Shown here one piece after another: positions 44,454-52,639 of a DNA stretch of 64,000 bases. The stretch is from contig NZ_JAIUZY010000003.1 of assembly GCF_020171625.1 (NCBI RefSeq), forward strand, positions 580,352 through 644,351. Reading direction: 5' to 3'. A program made the position numbers and the translations under genes. The number at the start of each line of letters is the position of its first letter. Position 1 is the first letter of the stretch. This DNA comes from Salipiger bermudensis. GTDB taxonomy: Bacteria > Pseudomonadota > Alphaproteobacteria > Rhodobacterales > Rhodobacteraceae. A model generated the notes under the pieces. The model saw only the letters and a program-made list of their open reading frames with translations, had not been told where the DNA came from and did not search any database.

Positions 44454-45490
44454 GCGGCGGGATCACCTTCGTCGATGTGCTCGCGCCCCGCCCCTATAGC
44501 GGGGCGCCGGGCGCGCTGAGCGGGCTTGGCGGGACCGAGGCGACCTTGGTGCGCATCGCCGAGCGCCTGGCCCCGGCCCGTCGTGTCACCGTGCGCCAAT
44601 CCGCGAGGCTGTGGCACGATGCGCTGACCGGCGGCGTCAGGTACGGCGGGCTCGACCTCAGCCATCCCCTGCCCGAGGCGCCGGGAACCATCGTCGTGAT
44701 CAATTCCTGGAAGGTGGCGCCCAGACTGGCGCGCCTGCATCCCGGGGCGCGGGTCATCGTCTGGCAGCACGTCTTTCCCGGTCGCCACAACCGGGCGCTG
44801 GCCCCTGCCCTGCGCGCCGCCGGGGTGGAGCTCGTTTGCGTGTCTGCCACCCATGCCAACTGGCTGCGCGGGTTCCTCGGGCCCGATGCGCCCGCCATCG
44901 GTCATATCCACAACCCCATCGCCGACGATCTTCACCCCGACGACACGCCGCGCGATCGCGACCTGCTGCTGTTCGCCTCCTCGCCCCACAAGGGGCTTGG
45001 GCAGGTCTTTCGCAGGTTCGAGGCGCTGAAGCGCCAACTGCCCGCGCTGCGGCTCGCCGTGGCCGACCCCGGTTACCTCGCATGGTCGACCGGGCCCGTG
45101 CCGGACGGGGTCATCCCGCTCGGGCGGCTCGAGCCGTCCAGCCTGATCGGCTGGATGCGCCGCGCGCTCTGCCTGTTCTACCCGCAGGACCAGTTCGCCG
45201 AGACCTTCGGCCTGGTGATCGCCGAGGCCAATGCCGTCGGCTGTCCGGCGCTGCTTCACCGGGGCCTCGGCGCGAATGACGAGGTCGCCTCGGATCAGAG
45301 CCAATGCATCGACACCGCCGACGGCACCGCCGTCGCCGCGCAGATCCTGCAGTGGCGCGAGGCCACCGGCCTGCGCCCCCTCGCCGCGGCGCGGCCGGAA
45401 TTCCGGTTGAGCCCGGTCGCGGATCAATGGGCGGACCTGCTTCGTCCCGCCGCGGCCGATCACCCCCGACTCCACGCCATCACAGACTGA
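44450..45490 (+). CDS. Glycosyltransferase family 4-like (GT-B fold)
   Basis: A 346-aa protein that resembles GT4 retaining glycosyltransferases. It has the N-terminal GLGGTEATLVRIAERLA loop, then VSATHANWLRGF and HNPIADDLHP, and the C-terminal donor-binding block QFAETFGLVIAEANAVGCPAL, which contains the two conserved glutamates (EX7E). It overlaps the preceding gene by four bases and is followed by katE after 18 bp. The sugar transferred is unknown. Confidence 0.83.
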   Translation: MSGGITFVDVLAPRPYSGAPGALSGLGGTEATLVRIAERLAPARRVTVRQSARLWHDALTGGVRYGGLDLSHPLPEAPGTIVVINSWKVAPRLARLHPGARVIVWQHVFPGRHNRALAPALRAAGVELVCVSATHANWLRGFLGPDAPAIGHIHNPIADDLHPDDTPRDRDLLLFASSPHKGLGQVFRRFEALKRQLPALRLAVADPGYLAWSTGPVPDGVIPLGRLEPSSLIGWMRRALCLFYPQDQFAETFGLVIAEANAVGCPALLHRGLGANDEVASDQSQCIDTADGTAVAAQILQWREATGLRPLAAARPEFRLSPVADQWADLLRPAAADHPRLHAITD

Positions 45491-45508
45491 AAAGGGAAAG
45501 TTCTTACC

Positions 45509-47560
45509 ATGAAAGACGACACCACCCCCCGCAAGGGCACCGGCGGCGAAACCCATCAGGTCGCAGACGACAATCATGAGACCATGACGACGCAGGTCGG
45601 CATGCCGATCTCGGACGACCAGAACACGCTGAAGGTCGGGCAGCGCGGACCGCACCTGATCGAAGACCAGGTGTTCCGCGAGAAGATCTTTCACTTCGAC
45701 CACGAGCGCATTCCCGAGCGCGTCGTGCACGCCCGCGGCTATGGCGCCCACGGCACCTTCGAGCTGACCGAGGACCTCTCGGACATCACCCGCGCGAAGG
45801 TGCTGACCGAGGTGGGCGAGAAGACGGAGGTCTTCGTGCGCTTCTCCACCGTCGCCGGCAACAAGGGCTCCGCCGACCTGGCCCGTGACGTGCGCGGCTT
45901 CGCGGTGAAGTTCTACACCAAGGAAGGCAACTGGGACCTCGTCGGCAACAACATCCCCGTGTTCTTCATTCAGGACGCGATGAAGTTCCCGGACCTGATC
46001 CACGCCGCCAAGCAGGAGCCCGACCGCGGATTTCCGCAGGCGCAGACGGCGCATGACAACTTCTGGGATTTCATCTCGCTGATGCCGGAAGCCATGCACA
46101 TGGCGCTCTGGATCATGTCGGACCGGACCATCCCGCGCTCCTTCCGCTTCATGGAGGGCTTCGGTGTGCACACCTTCCGGCTGGTCAACGCCGAGGGCAA
46201 GTCGAGCTTCGTCAAGTTCCACTGGAAGCCCCGGCTGGGGATGCAATCCGTTCTCTGGGACGAGGCGGTCAAGATCAACGGCGCGGACCCCGACTTCCAC
46301 CGCCGCGACCTTTGGGACGCAATCCAGAAGGGCGACTACCCGCAGTGGGATCTTGGCCTGCAGGTCTTTGACGAGGCGTTCGCCGAGAGCTTCGATTTCG
46401 ACGTGCTGGACGCCACCAAGCTGATCCCCGAGGAGCTCGTCCCGGTGCGCCGCGTCGGCACGCTGACGCTGAACCGCATGGTCGACAACTTCTTTGCCGA
46501 GACCGAACAGGTCGCGTTCCAGACCGGCAACATCGTTCCCGGCATCGACCATTCCAACGACCCGCTGCTGCAGGGCCGGAACTTCTCCTACCTCGACACG
46601 CAGCTCAAGCGGCTTGGCGGGCCGAACTTCAACCACATTCCGATCAACGCGCCGAAATGCCCGTTTGCCCACCTGCAACAGGATGGTCACATGGCGATGC
46701 ACAATCCCAAGGGCCGGGCGAACTACGAGCCGAACAGCTTCGGCGAGGGCCCGCGCGAGGACCCCGAGCGCGGGTTCACCTCCTACCCGGCCGAGGAGGC
46801 GGGGGCGAAGCAGCGCGTCCGGTCCGAGACCTTTGCCGACCACTACAGTCAGGCCCGCCAGTTCTACCTCAGCCAGACCGATGTCGAGAAAGGGCATATC
46901 GCCGACGCCTTCGTCTTCGAGCTCTCGAAGGTTGAGCACCTGTCGATCCGGCAGCGCATGGTCAGCCACCTGATGGTCGTCGACGGCGATCTTGCGAAAA
47001 CCGTCGCCGACGGTCTGGGGATGGCAGACCTGCCGAACCCCGCCAAGCCCGCGCGTGACGTGGTCGAGACCAAGGCGTCGCCCGCGCTCAGCATCCTCGC
47101 CAACGCGCCCGACAGCTTTGCCGGCCGCAAGCTTGGTGTCCTGGTGACCGACGGGATCGACGGCGGCGTGTTCGAGGCGCTCAAATCGGCAGCCAAGAGC
47201 GCCGGAGCGCAGGTCACGGTGATCGCCGAGAAGGTCGGCGGCGTGACCACCGCGCGCGGCAAGACGATCGCCGCAGACGAAAAGCTCGACGGTGCGCCGT
47301 CGGTCCTGTTCGACGCGGTGGCGGTCCTCGCCTCCGAGGATGGCGCGGCCCGGCTTGCGGGGATGCACGGTGCCCGGAACTTCCTGGGCGACGCGTTTGC
47401 GCACATGAAGTTCATCGCGCTGACGGCAGAGGCCAAATCAGGCTTCTGGTCTGCCGCCATCCCGGACGAGACCGACAAAGGCGTCTTCGTCCTCGAGGGC
47501 GAGCCGGACGACTTCATCGCCGCATGCAAAGCCCTGCGCTTCTGGGAACGGGCGGAGTGA
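45509..47560 (+). CDS. katE: Large-subunit heme catalase (HPII type)
   Basis: A 683-aa clade 2 catalase that breaks hydrogen peroxide to water and oxygen. The catalytic His is H74 in [13 protein letters not shown]. The heme-pocket motif is [16 protein letters not shown], the distal Asn lies in [14 protein letters not shown], and the proximal heme-ligand tyrosine is in [14 protein letters not shown]. After the core, residues about 520-683 form the extra DJ-1/PfpI-like domain ([21 protein letters not shown], abbreviated) that marks large catalases. It is embedded in a glycosyltransferase operon: 18 bp after one, and its stop overlaps the next start (GTGA). Confidence 0.95.
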   Translation: MKDDTTPRKGTGGETHQVADDNHETMTTQVGMPISDDQNTLKVGQRGPHLIEDQVFREKIFHFDHERIPERVVHARGYGAHGTFELTEDLSDITRAKVLTEVGEKTEVFVRFSTVAGNKGSADLARDVRGFAVKFYTKEGNWDLVGNNIPVFFIQDAMKFPDLIHAAKQEPDRGFPQAQTAHDNFWDFISLMPEAMHMALWIMSDRTIPRSFRFMEGFGVHTFRLVNAEGKSSFVKFHWKPRLGMQSVLWDEAVKINGADPDFHRRDLWDAIQKGDYPQWDLGLQVFDEAFAESFDFDVLDATKLIPEELVPVRRVGTLTLNRMVDNFFAETEQVAFQTGNIVPGIDHSNDPLLQGRNFSYLDTQLKRLGGPNFNHIPINAPKCPFAHLQQDGHMAMHNPKGRANYEPNSFGEGPREDPERGFTSYPAEEAGAKQRVRSETFADHYSQARQFYLSQTDVEKGHIADAFVFELSKVEHLSIRQRMVSHLMVVDGDLAKTVADGLGMADLPNPAKPARDVVETKASPALSILANAPDSFAGRKLGVLVTDGIDGGVFEALKSAAKSAGAQVTVIAEKVGGVTTARGKTIAADEKLDGAPSVLFDAVAVLASEDGAARLAGMHGARNFLGDAFAHMKFIALTAEAKSGFWSAAIPDETDKGVFVLEGEPDDFIAACKALRFWERAE

Positions 47561-48594
47561 ACCGCCGCCCCTGCCCTGCGCGCAGCCTTGCGTTCGGACC
47601 GGAGGCGCCGTGGTCGGCGGCGATCACGGTGCCGGCGCGAAACGAGGCAGAGCGCATCGTGCCCTGCCTCGAGGCGGCGCGCAGGGCGTTGCAGGGTCGC
47701 GGTGGCCTCGTGCTGGTGGTCAACGGCTCGGACGACGCGACCTTTCCGCGTGCCCGGGACTGGTTCGCGGCCACCGGCACGGCAGGGCTGCTGTTCGATC
47801 TGGCCGACACCCCGGAGGGGGGTGTCGGCGCGGTGCGCAGGCAGGCGGTCGCTGCCGCTGCTCCCCGACTTACTGACGACGGCGTGGTGCTCACCACCGA
47901 TGCCGACAGCCGGGTGTTTCCGGACTGGCTGGATGCCAACCTCTCCGGGCTGACTCAAGCCGACCTAATCTGCGGCTCCGTTGTCCCGGACCCAGAGGAA
48001 TTCGCGCAATTGCCCCTGATCATCTCGCAGCGCGGCGCAGCCGAGGGCGAATACGTCGCGCTGACCCTTGCGCTCCGCCAGTTGATCGATCCGCTGGCGC
48101 ACGACCCCGACCCCGGTGGGATCGGGGCGGCGGGCGCCAGCCTCGCGTTCCGGATGCCGCTCTATAGCGATACCGGCGGCATTCCGGCGCTGCCCGGCAA
48201 CGAGGACCGCGCCTTTGCCGCCCTCGCGGAGGATCGTGGCTGGCGCGTCCGCTATAGTCATAAGGTGCGCGTCTCGACCTCCTGCCGGCTGGACGGGCGG
48301 GCGCCGGGCGGGATGGCCGACGCGCTGGCGCAGCGCATCTCCGACCCCGATCCCATGGTGGACAGCGCGCTCGAACCCGCCGACCAGACGGTGCAGCGCT
48401 TGCGCCTGCGGCGTGCGCGGCGGGAGGGCGTGGTGCAGTTCGGCCCGGACTCGCTGCAGGTGGCGCGGATCGCGAAGCAACTGGCCGAACTGGAACACCG
48501 CCGAATGCGGCTGTCGGACGTGGAGCGCGAATTGCCCCGTCTCGCCGCGGCGGTCCGCGCCGCGCAAGCCGACATGGAAAGGCTGACCGCATGA
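47557..48594 (+). CDS. Glycosyltransferase family 2-like protein
   Basis: A 345-aa GT-A protein. The GTG at 47557 overlaps the katE stop; an upstream ATG in the same frame at 47524 would begin inside katE. The motifs are [18 protein letters not shown] near the start, [16 protein letters not shown] with the DAD metal site, and [20 protein letters not shown], where NED holds the catalytic base. A helical C-terminal tail (about 270-345, charged) may be a coiled coil. It overlaps the ACAD-like gene by four bases. Its substrate is unknown. Confidence 0.82.
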   Translation: MNRRPCPARSLAFGPEAPWSAAITVPARNEAERIVPCLEAARRALQGRGGLVLVVNGSDDATFPRARDWFAATGTAGLLFDLADTPEGGVGAVRRQAVAAAAPRLTDDGVVLTTDADSRVFPDWLDANLSGLTQADLICGSVVPDPEEFAQLPLIISQRGAAEGEYVALTLALRQLIDPLAHDPDPGGIGAAGASLAFRMPLYSDTGGIPALPGNEDRAFAALAEDRGWRVRYSHKVRVSTSCRLDGRAPGGMADALAQRISDPDPMVDSALEPADQTVQRLRLRRARREGVVQFGPDSLQVARIAKQLAELEHRRMRLSDVERELPRLAAAVRAAQADMERLTA

Positions 48595-49682
48595 GACAAG
48601 GCCCCGCGACAGCGACAGAAACACCGACCGAAGCCGACGCCCTCAAGGCCGTCGCGGAGGGGGCGCTGGACGCCGATGCAGGCGCCCGCGACCTCTCGGA
48701 AGACATGCGCCGGCTTGCCGACTCCGGCATCCTCGCACGGCTCTGCACCTTCGAGGGAGGTCCAGAGCAGATACGGGCGCAGGCCACCCTGCTGCGCCGC
48801 ATCGGGCGCGCGAGCCTGTCGGTCGGACGTCTGGCCGAGGGGCACATGAACGCCCTCAAACTCGTCACCCTCTACGGCACCCCCGAACAGGTGCAGCGCC
48901 ACATCAGCAATGCACGGAATGGGGCGATCTACGGCGTCTGGGGCGCCGATGCCGCGCCGCCGGTCACCGTCTCGGCGGAACTCGACGGACGGCTCCGCCT
49001 TGCCGGGGGCAAGCGCTTTGCCTCGGGCCTTGGAACAGTCAGCCATGCGGTGGTGACGGCGCAGTATGTCGATGGCCTGCGCCTTGCCCTCGCGGAGGTG
49101 ACGCACCCAGAGCGCGCGGATGCGAGCGCGTGGGACACCTCGGGAATGCGGGCGACGGCCTCGGGCAGCTACGATTTCAACGGCCTCACGGCAGAAGCTC
49201 TCGGCGCGGCGGATGCGTACCTGCGCGAGCCGCATTTTCAGGGTGGCGTCTGGCGCTATGCCGCGGTTCAGACCGGTGGGCTAGAAGCGCTGGCCGAGGA
49301 GGTGCGTCGCGCCGTCAGCGCCACGGCTTCTCCGGGTGAGGCGCAACTGCACCGTCTGGCCCGGATCGCCGGGCTGGCCCATCGCGCCCGGCTGATGGTC
49401 GAGGACGCCGCACTTCGGGTCGAGACACCCGGCGCGGGGCCGGAGGCCGTCGCGCTCAGCCTCGCCGCGCGGGAGGAGGTCGAGCAGGCCTGCCTCGACG
49501 GAATCGCGCTGGCCGACCGTGCGCTTGGCACCCGGTCCTTCGCCAAGGGGCAGCGGGCCGAACTGGTCCGCCGCGACCTCGGGTTCTTCCTGCGGCAGGC
49601 GGATCTCGACGGCAAGCTGCGGCAGGTCGGCGCGGCGCTTTGCGCGGCCAAGGCCCCCATCGGCGAGGTCTGGGCAGAATGA
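48591..49682 (+). CDS. Acyl-CoA-dehydrogenase-fold protein
   Basis: A 363-aa protein of the ACAD superfamily by its fold order: N-terminal helices (RRLADSGILARLC), a middle beta-domain (LRLAGGKRFASGLGTVSHAVV, abbreviated) and a C-terminal four-helix bundle. It is somewhat shorter than typical acyl-CoA dehydrogenases and I cannot identify the catalytic glutamate or the CoA-binding motifs. It may act instead as a flavin-dependent oxidase or monooxygenase on a non-CoA substrate. It overlaps both neighbours by four bases, so it is in a stable complex or pathway with the glycosyltransferase and the PIG-L deacetylase. Confidence 0.72.
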   Translation: MRQGPATATETPTEADALKAVAEGALDADAGARDLSEDMRRLADSGILARLCTFEGGPEQIRAQATLLRRIGRASLSVGRLAEGHMNALKLVTLYGTPEQVQRHISNARNGAIYGVWGADAAPPVTVSAELDGRLRLAGGKRFASGLGTVSHAVVTAQYVDGLRLALAEVTHPERADASAWDTSGMRATASGSYDFNGLTAEALGAADAYLREPHFQGGVWRYAAVQTGGLEALAEEVRRAVSATASPGEAQLHRLARIAGLAHRARLMVEDAALRVETPGAGPEAVALSLAAREEVEQACLDGIALADRALGTRSFAKGQRAELVRRDLGFFLRQADLDGKLRQVGAALCAAKAPIGEVWAE

Positions 49683-50401
49683 TGACCTTCACCGAGATTG
49701 TCGCGCAGGCCGAAGGCGCGCCTTATGCCCAGCTCGCAGAGCTGACCGGCCCCGGGGACGTGCTGGTCTTGGCGCCCCACCCCGATGATGAATCGCTGGC
49801 GATGGGCGGCGCCATCGCGGCGGCCTCCGCCGCCGGCCACCGCCTGCACATCGCGGTCGTGACCGATGGTGCGATGTCGCACCCCAATTCCAAGGCCTAT
49901 CCCGCCGCGGCCCTCTCGGCGTTGCGCAAGGCGGAGGTCGAGACGGCGGTTCAAATCCTCACCGACGGGCGCGAGAGCCCCATCTGGCTGGGCTATCCCG
50001 ATCAGGGGGCGCCGGACCATCCCGACGGGTTTTGCGATGTCGAGGCCCGGCTGGGTCAACATCTCGGGGGCGTCACGGCGATCTGGACCACCTGGAACGG
50101 CGATCCGCACAGTGACCACCAGCGTGTCTGGCGACTGGCGGCTTGGATGGCGGAGCGGCTGGGCTGTGCGATGTTCGCCTGTCCGGTCTGGGGACAGGTG
50201 CAACCGCCCGTGGCAGGCGCTTCGAGTGTCGGTCTCAGGCGCTTCGAGACGACAGCGTTCCGCGACCTCAAGGCGCGCGCCGTTGCCGCCCACGTCTCGC
50301 AGATGACCGGGCTGATCGACGACGACCCGTCGGGCTTCCGGATGCCACGGGACCTCGCCGCGCATTTCGTCGCGACCGATGAGATCTTCATACCCGCATG
50401 A
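49679..50401 (+). CDS. PIG-L family deacetylase
   Basis: A 240-aa zinc-dependent deacetylase of the PIG-L/LmbE family, which removes acetyl groups from N-acetylglucosamine-containing substrates (as in MshB or GlcNAc-PI deacetylase). The metal motif PHPDDE is at 33-38 and the third ligand is in GDPHSDHQR (H144, H147). The first of two adjacent ATGs overlaps the ACAD-like stop. It would act in the cytoplasm on an amino-sugar intermediate made by the glycosyltransferases and expose an amine for the next enzyme. Confidence 0.87.
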   Translation: MMTFTEIVAQAEGAPYAQLAELTGPGDVLVLAPHPDDESLAMGGAIAAASAAGHRLHIAVVTDGAMSHPNSKAYPAAALSALRKAEVETAVQILTDGRESPIWLGYPDQGAPDHPDGFCDVEARLGQHLGGVTAIWTTWNGDPHSDHQRVWRLAAWMAERLGCAMFACPVWGQVQPPVAGASSVGLRRFETTAFRDLKARAVAAHVSQMTGLIDDDPSGFRMPRDLAAHFVATDEIFIPA

Positions 50402-50988
50402 CCCGCGACGCCGCCTCCTTCGACCGCCTCTACCGCGAGAGCGCGGACCCGTGGGACTATGAGACGAGCGCCTACGAGGCCGAGAAATACGCCCGTTGCC
50501 TCGCCCTGCTGCCCTCCCGCCGCTTCGCCCGCGCGCTGGAGGTCGGATGTTCGATCGGGGTGATGAGCGAGAGCATCGCGCGCCGCTGCGACAGCCTTCT
50601 CGGGCTTGATTTCGCCCCCACCGCTGTCGAAAGGGCGCGCGCCAGGCGTATCCCGGGCGCCCGGTTCAAGGTTGCCGCGGTTCCAGACGCGTGGCCCGAG
50701 GGTCAATGGGACCTGATCGTGCTGTCGGAAGTGCTCTACTACCTCTCCCCCGACACGCTCGACGTGGTCATCCGTCAGGTCGTCGACAGCCTCGCGCCCG
50801 ACGGTGCGTGCCTCATCGCGGGCTACCTCGGCCCAGCCGAGACGACGCTAAGCGCGCCCGAGGTCGAAAGCCGGTTGCTGGCCGCGCTCTCAGCCGCCCG
50901 CCCGGAACACGACATTCGCCGCGATGCGGACACCACCTGGATCGCGGCGGTCTTCGCCTGCCACGGCCCTCAGTCTTCGGGGGCGTAG
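50398..50988 (+). CDS. Class I SAM-dependent methyltransferase, NodS-like
   Basis: A 196-aa Rossmann-fold methyltransferase. It starts SFDRLYRESADPWDYETSAYE, a block typical of NodS-type enzymes, which N-methylate the free amine of deacetylated chito-oligosaccharides. SAM motif I is ALEVGCSIGVMSE at 47-59, followed by LLGLDFAPTAVERA and WDLIVLSEVLYYLSP. It overlaps the PIG-L gene by four bases and its last 19 bp overlap the convergent regulator gene. Its position right after a deacetylase suggests N-methylation of the same sugar; this is inferred. Confidence 0.82.
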   Translation: MTRDAASFDRLYRESADPWDYETSAYEAEKYARCLALLPSRRFARALEVGCSIGVMSESIARRCDSLLGLDFAPTAVERARARRIPGARFKVAAVPDAWPEGQWDLIVLSEVLYYLSPDTLDVVIRQVVDSLAPDGACLIAGYLGPAETTLSAPEVESRLLAALSAARPEHDIRRDADTTWIAAVFACHGPQSSGA

Positions 50989-51758
50989 AGGTAGGACGGA
51001 TCGAAATGCGCCAGTCGATGCAACAGCGCCCTGTCGTGTATCTCGGCATAGCCGTCCCGGATCGTGCAGGCGCCGCTCTCGCGCAGCTCGCGGCAAACGC
51101 GACTGACATGCACCGGAGAGATCCCTGCAATCTCGGCCAAATCGGACCTCAGAAGAGGCAAGGGGAAGCGGTCGACCTTGGTCTCTCGGGCGTCCTGCAG
51201 CCGCAGGTCCATCTCGCTCACGAAATCGGCCACCGAGGCCAACGCGCGCAAGCGGCTGGAGCGGAAAATCCAGTGCCGATGGATCGAGGCGTCGATCATG
51301 GTCAGACCCCAGAACTGCCGCGCATGATCCGCGGATCGTTCGATGATCCGGTCCAACGCGGCGTGTGGGAAGATCGCGATCCGCGCCGGCGTCAAGGCGC
51401 CGATATCGTGGTCCAGACGTTTCAGCGGCAGGGCGTGCAGGTCGACGAAATCCCCCGGCACGGACAGGGCAACGATGGCGCTTTGCGGCTCGTTCCGGTT
51501 CGAGCCGCGGACGTACCGCGCCATCAACCCGTCCAGCAACAGCGCGCTAACATCGAGCTTCTCCCCGGCCCGCGAGAGCATCTCGCGCGCGTCGAGCAGT
51601 CGTATCTCGGAACAGGCGGCACGTAACAGCTCCCATGAGTCCGGCTCCAGCCGCCGCACGACGCCGCGCCGGTCCTGTTCCGTCAAATCGCTTCCAACGG
51701 CCTTCGGGACCGTCGTTACAGTCGCGCGTTCCGGCCTGCCAGACCATTCGCCTTTCAT
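50970..51758 (-). CDS. Crp/Fnr-family transcriptional regulator
   Basis: A 262-aa regulator. An N-terminal cyclic-nucleotide-binding-type beta-barrel (about 50-150, including LSVPGDFVDLHALPL) leads to a dimer helix. A C-terminal winged helix follows with PLLRSDLAEIAGISPVHVSRVCRELRESG as recognition region (abbreviated). Cys residues that would bind an Fe-S cluster as in Fnr are not arranged in the standard way, so the signal is unknown. It converges on the methyltransferase gene, overlapping by 19 bp. An EcfG-type promoter motif lies 89 bp upstream of its start. It may control the neighbouring operon or the stress response. Confidence 0.85.
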   Translation of the reverse strand: MKGEWSGRPERATVTTVPKAVGSDLTEQDRRGVVRRLEPDSWELLRAACSEIRLLDAREMLSRAGEKLDVSALLLDGLMARYVRGSNRNEPQSAIVALSVPGDFVDLHALPLKRLDHDIGALTPARIAIFPHAALDRIIERSADHARQFWGLTMIDASIHRHWIFRSSRLRALASVADFVSEMDLRLQDARETKVDRFPLPLLRSDLAEIAGISPVHVSRVCRELRESGACTIRDGYAEIHDRALLHRLAHFDPSYLYAPED

Positions 51759-52196
51759 CCATCGCCTCCTTTGCGGCAGTCGACCTGTTCAGCACTCAGC
51801 GTTCAAGAATGTCCCCTGCCGGGCCTCGCTGACGCGCTACAAGTCGAACGCCCATACCGAAACACCGTTCCCTTTCCGGCCGGAGGCCCTCGGGACCCGG
51901 GGCCTTACCTTGCGCGGAAGGAGGCAAGTCCCCCCGAACTGGCCATGCGGACGGGCAGTCGATCATCGCGCCCCAGTCTGCGCCCGGCCAAGCGGCCAGA
52001 AACCACCGGGCAACGGAGGACTTTGCGACGGCGACCTCTCAGGCAGCGAAGCGGGCACGCGTCTGCCCCAGCAAACAGGCTCAGGCCCGTGCTCGAGACA
52101 ACTGTTCAGCAGATGGTACCGCGAAAAGATGTGCCGTGCCTCTTGCGGTTCAGGAAAGAACATCCATTTACCATCCATGCAGATGGAGAACGGATG
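51759..52196. other. Divergent intergenic region, Crp/Fnr gene and RHH gene
   Basis: 438 bp with no supported gene. It holds the EcfG-type promoter at 51847-51871 on the minus strand. The frame that runs from 51771 into the RHH gene is not backed by a ribosome site. Confidence 0.5.
51847..51871 (-). promoter_or_regulatory. EcfG-type (general stress) promoter
   Basis: On the minus strand GGAAC (51871-51867) is followed by exactly 16 bases and CGTT (51850-51847), a perfect match to the known EcfG consensus. It lies 89 bp before the start of the Crp/Fnr-type gene. Confidence 0.7.
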
Positions 52197-52613
52197 ATGG
52201 CCGAGATCAGACAGCTCAGGGGCAAGCAGCCCGACAACGAGAAAATCACCATCAATCTCGGATTTGTCGATCTGGGTCGCATCGATCTGCTCGTGCAGGA
52301 AGGGTTCTACTCGAACCGGAGCGACTTCATCCGCACGGCCATCCGCAAGCAATTGGATACCCATGGAGAGGCCGTCGACCGCTCCATCGAGCGCCACACC
52401 ATGGAGCTTGGCCTTCGGGACTTCGACCGGGCGGAGCTTGAGCAGCTGCGCGCGGCCGGCGAGGTCCTGCATATCAAGGTGGTGGGCCTTGCCCGCATCG
52501 GCTCAGACGTCACGCCCGACCTCGCCCGGGCGACCATCGGCTCGATCACCGTCCTCGGCAGCCTCCAAGCCTCCGCGGACATCAAGAAGGCCCTCGCCGA
52601 CCGCATCCTGTAA
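52197..52613 (+). CDS. Ribbon-helix-helix (CopG-like) regulator
   Basis: A 138-aa DNA-binding protein. Residues ~15-60 form the ribbon-helix-helix: EKITINLGFVDLGRIDLLVQEGFYSNRSDFIRTAIRKQL (abbreviated here as KITINLGFVDLGRIDLLV and SNRSDFIRTAIRKQL). The rest (about 60-138) looks like an effector or dimer domain. The ATG at 52197 has GGAG 8 nt upstream; another in-frame ATG is 3 bp earlier. It precedes the PHB-depolymerase-type esterase by 26 bp and probably regulates it; such pairs recur in Alphaproteobacteria to my recollection. Confidence 0.82.
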   Translation: MAEIRQLRGKQPDNEKITINLGFVDLGRIDLLVQEGFYSNRSDFIRTAIRKQLDTHGEAVDRSIERHTMELGLRDFDRAELEQLRAAGEVLHIKVVGLARIGSDVTPDLARATIGSITVLGSLQASADIKKALADRIL

Positions 52614-52639
52614 CGTCGGCTCTCACAAGGACGGACCAG

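Noticed and set aside
44261..47404. 1047-aa minus-strand frame
   Set aside because: Shadow of the GT4-like gene and katE; no ribosome site, unnatural composition.
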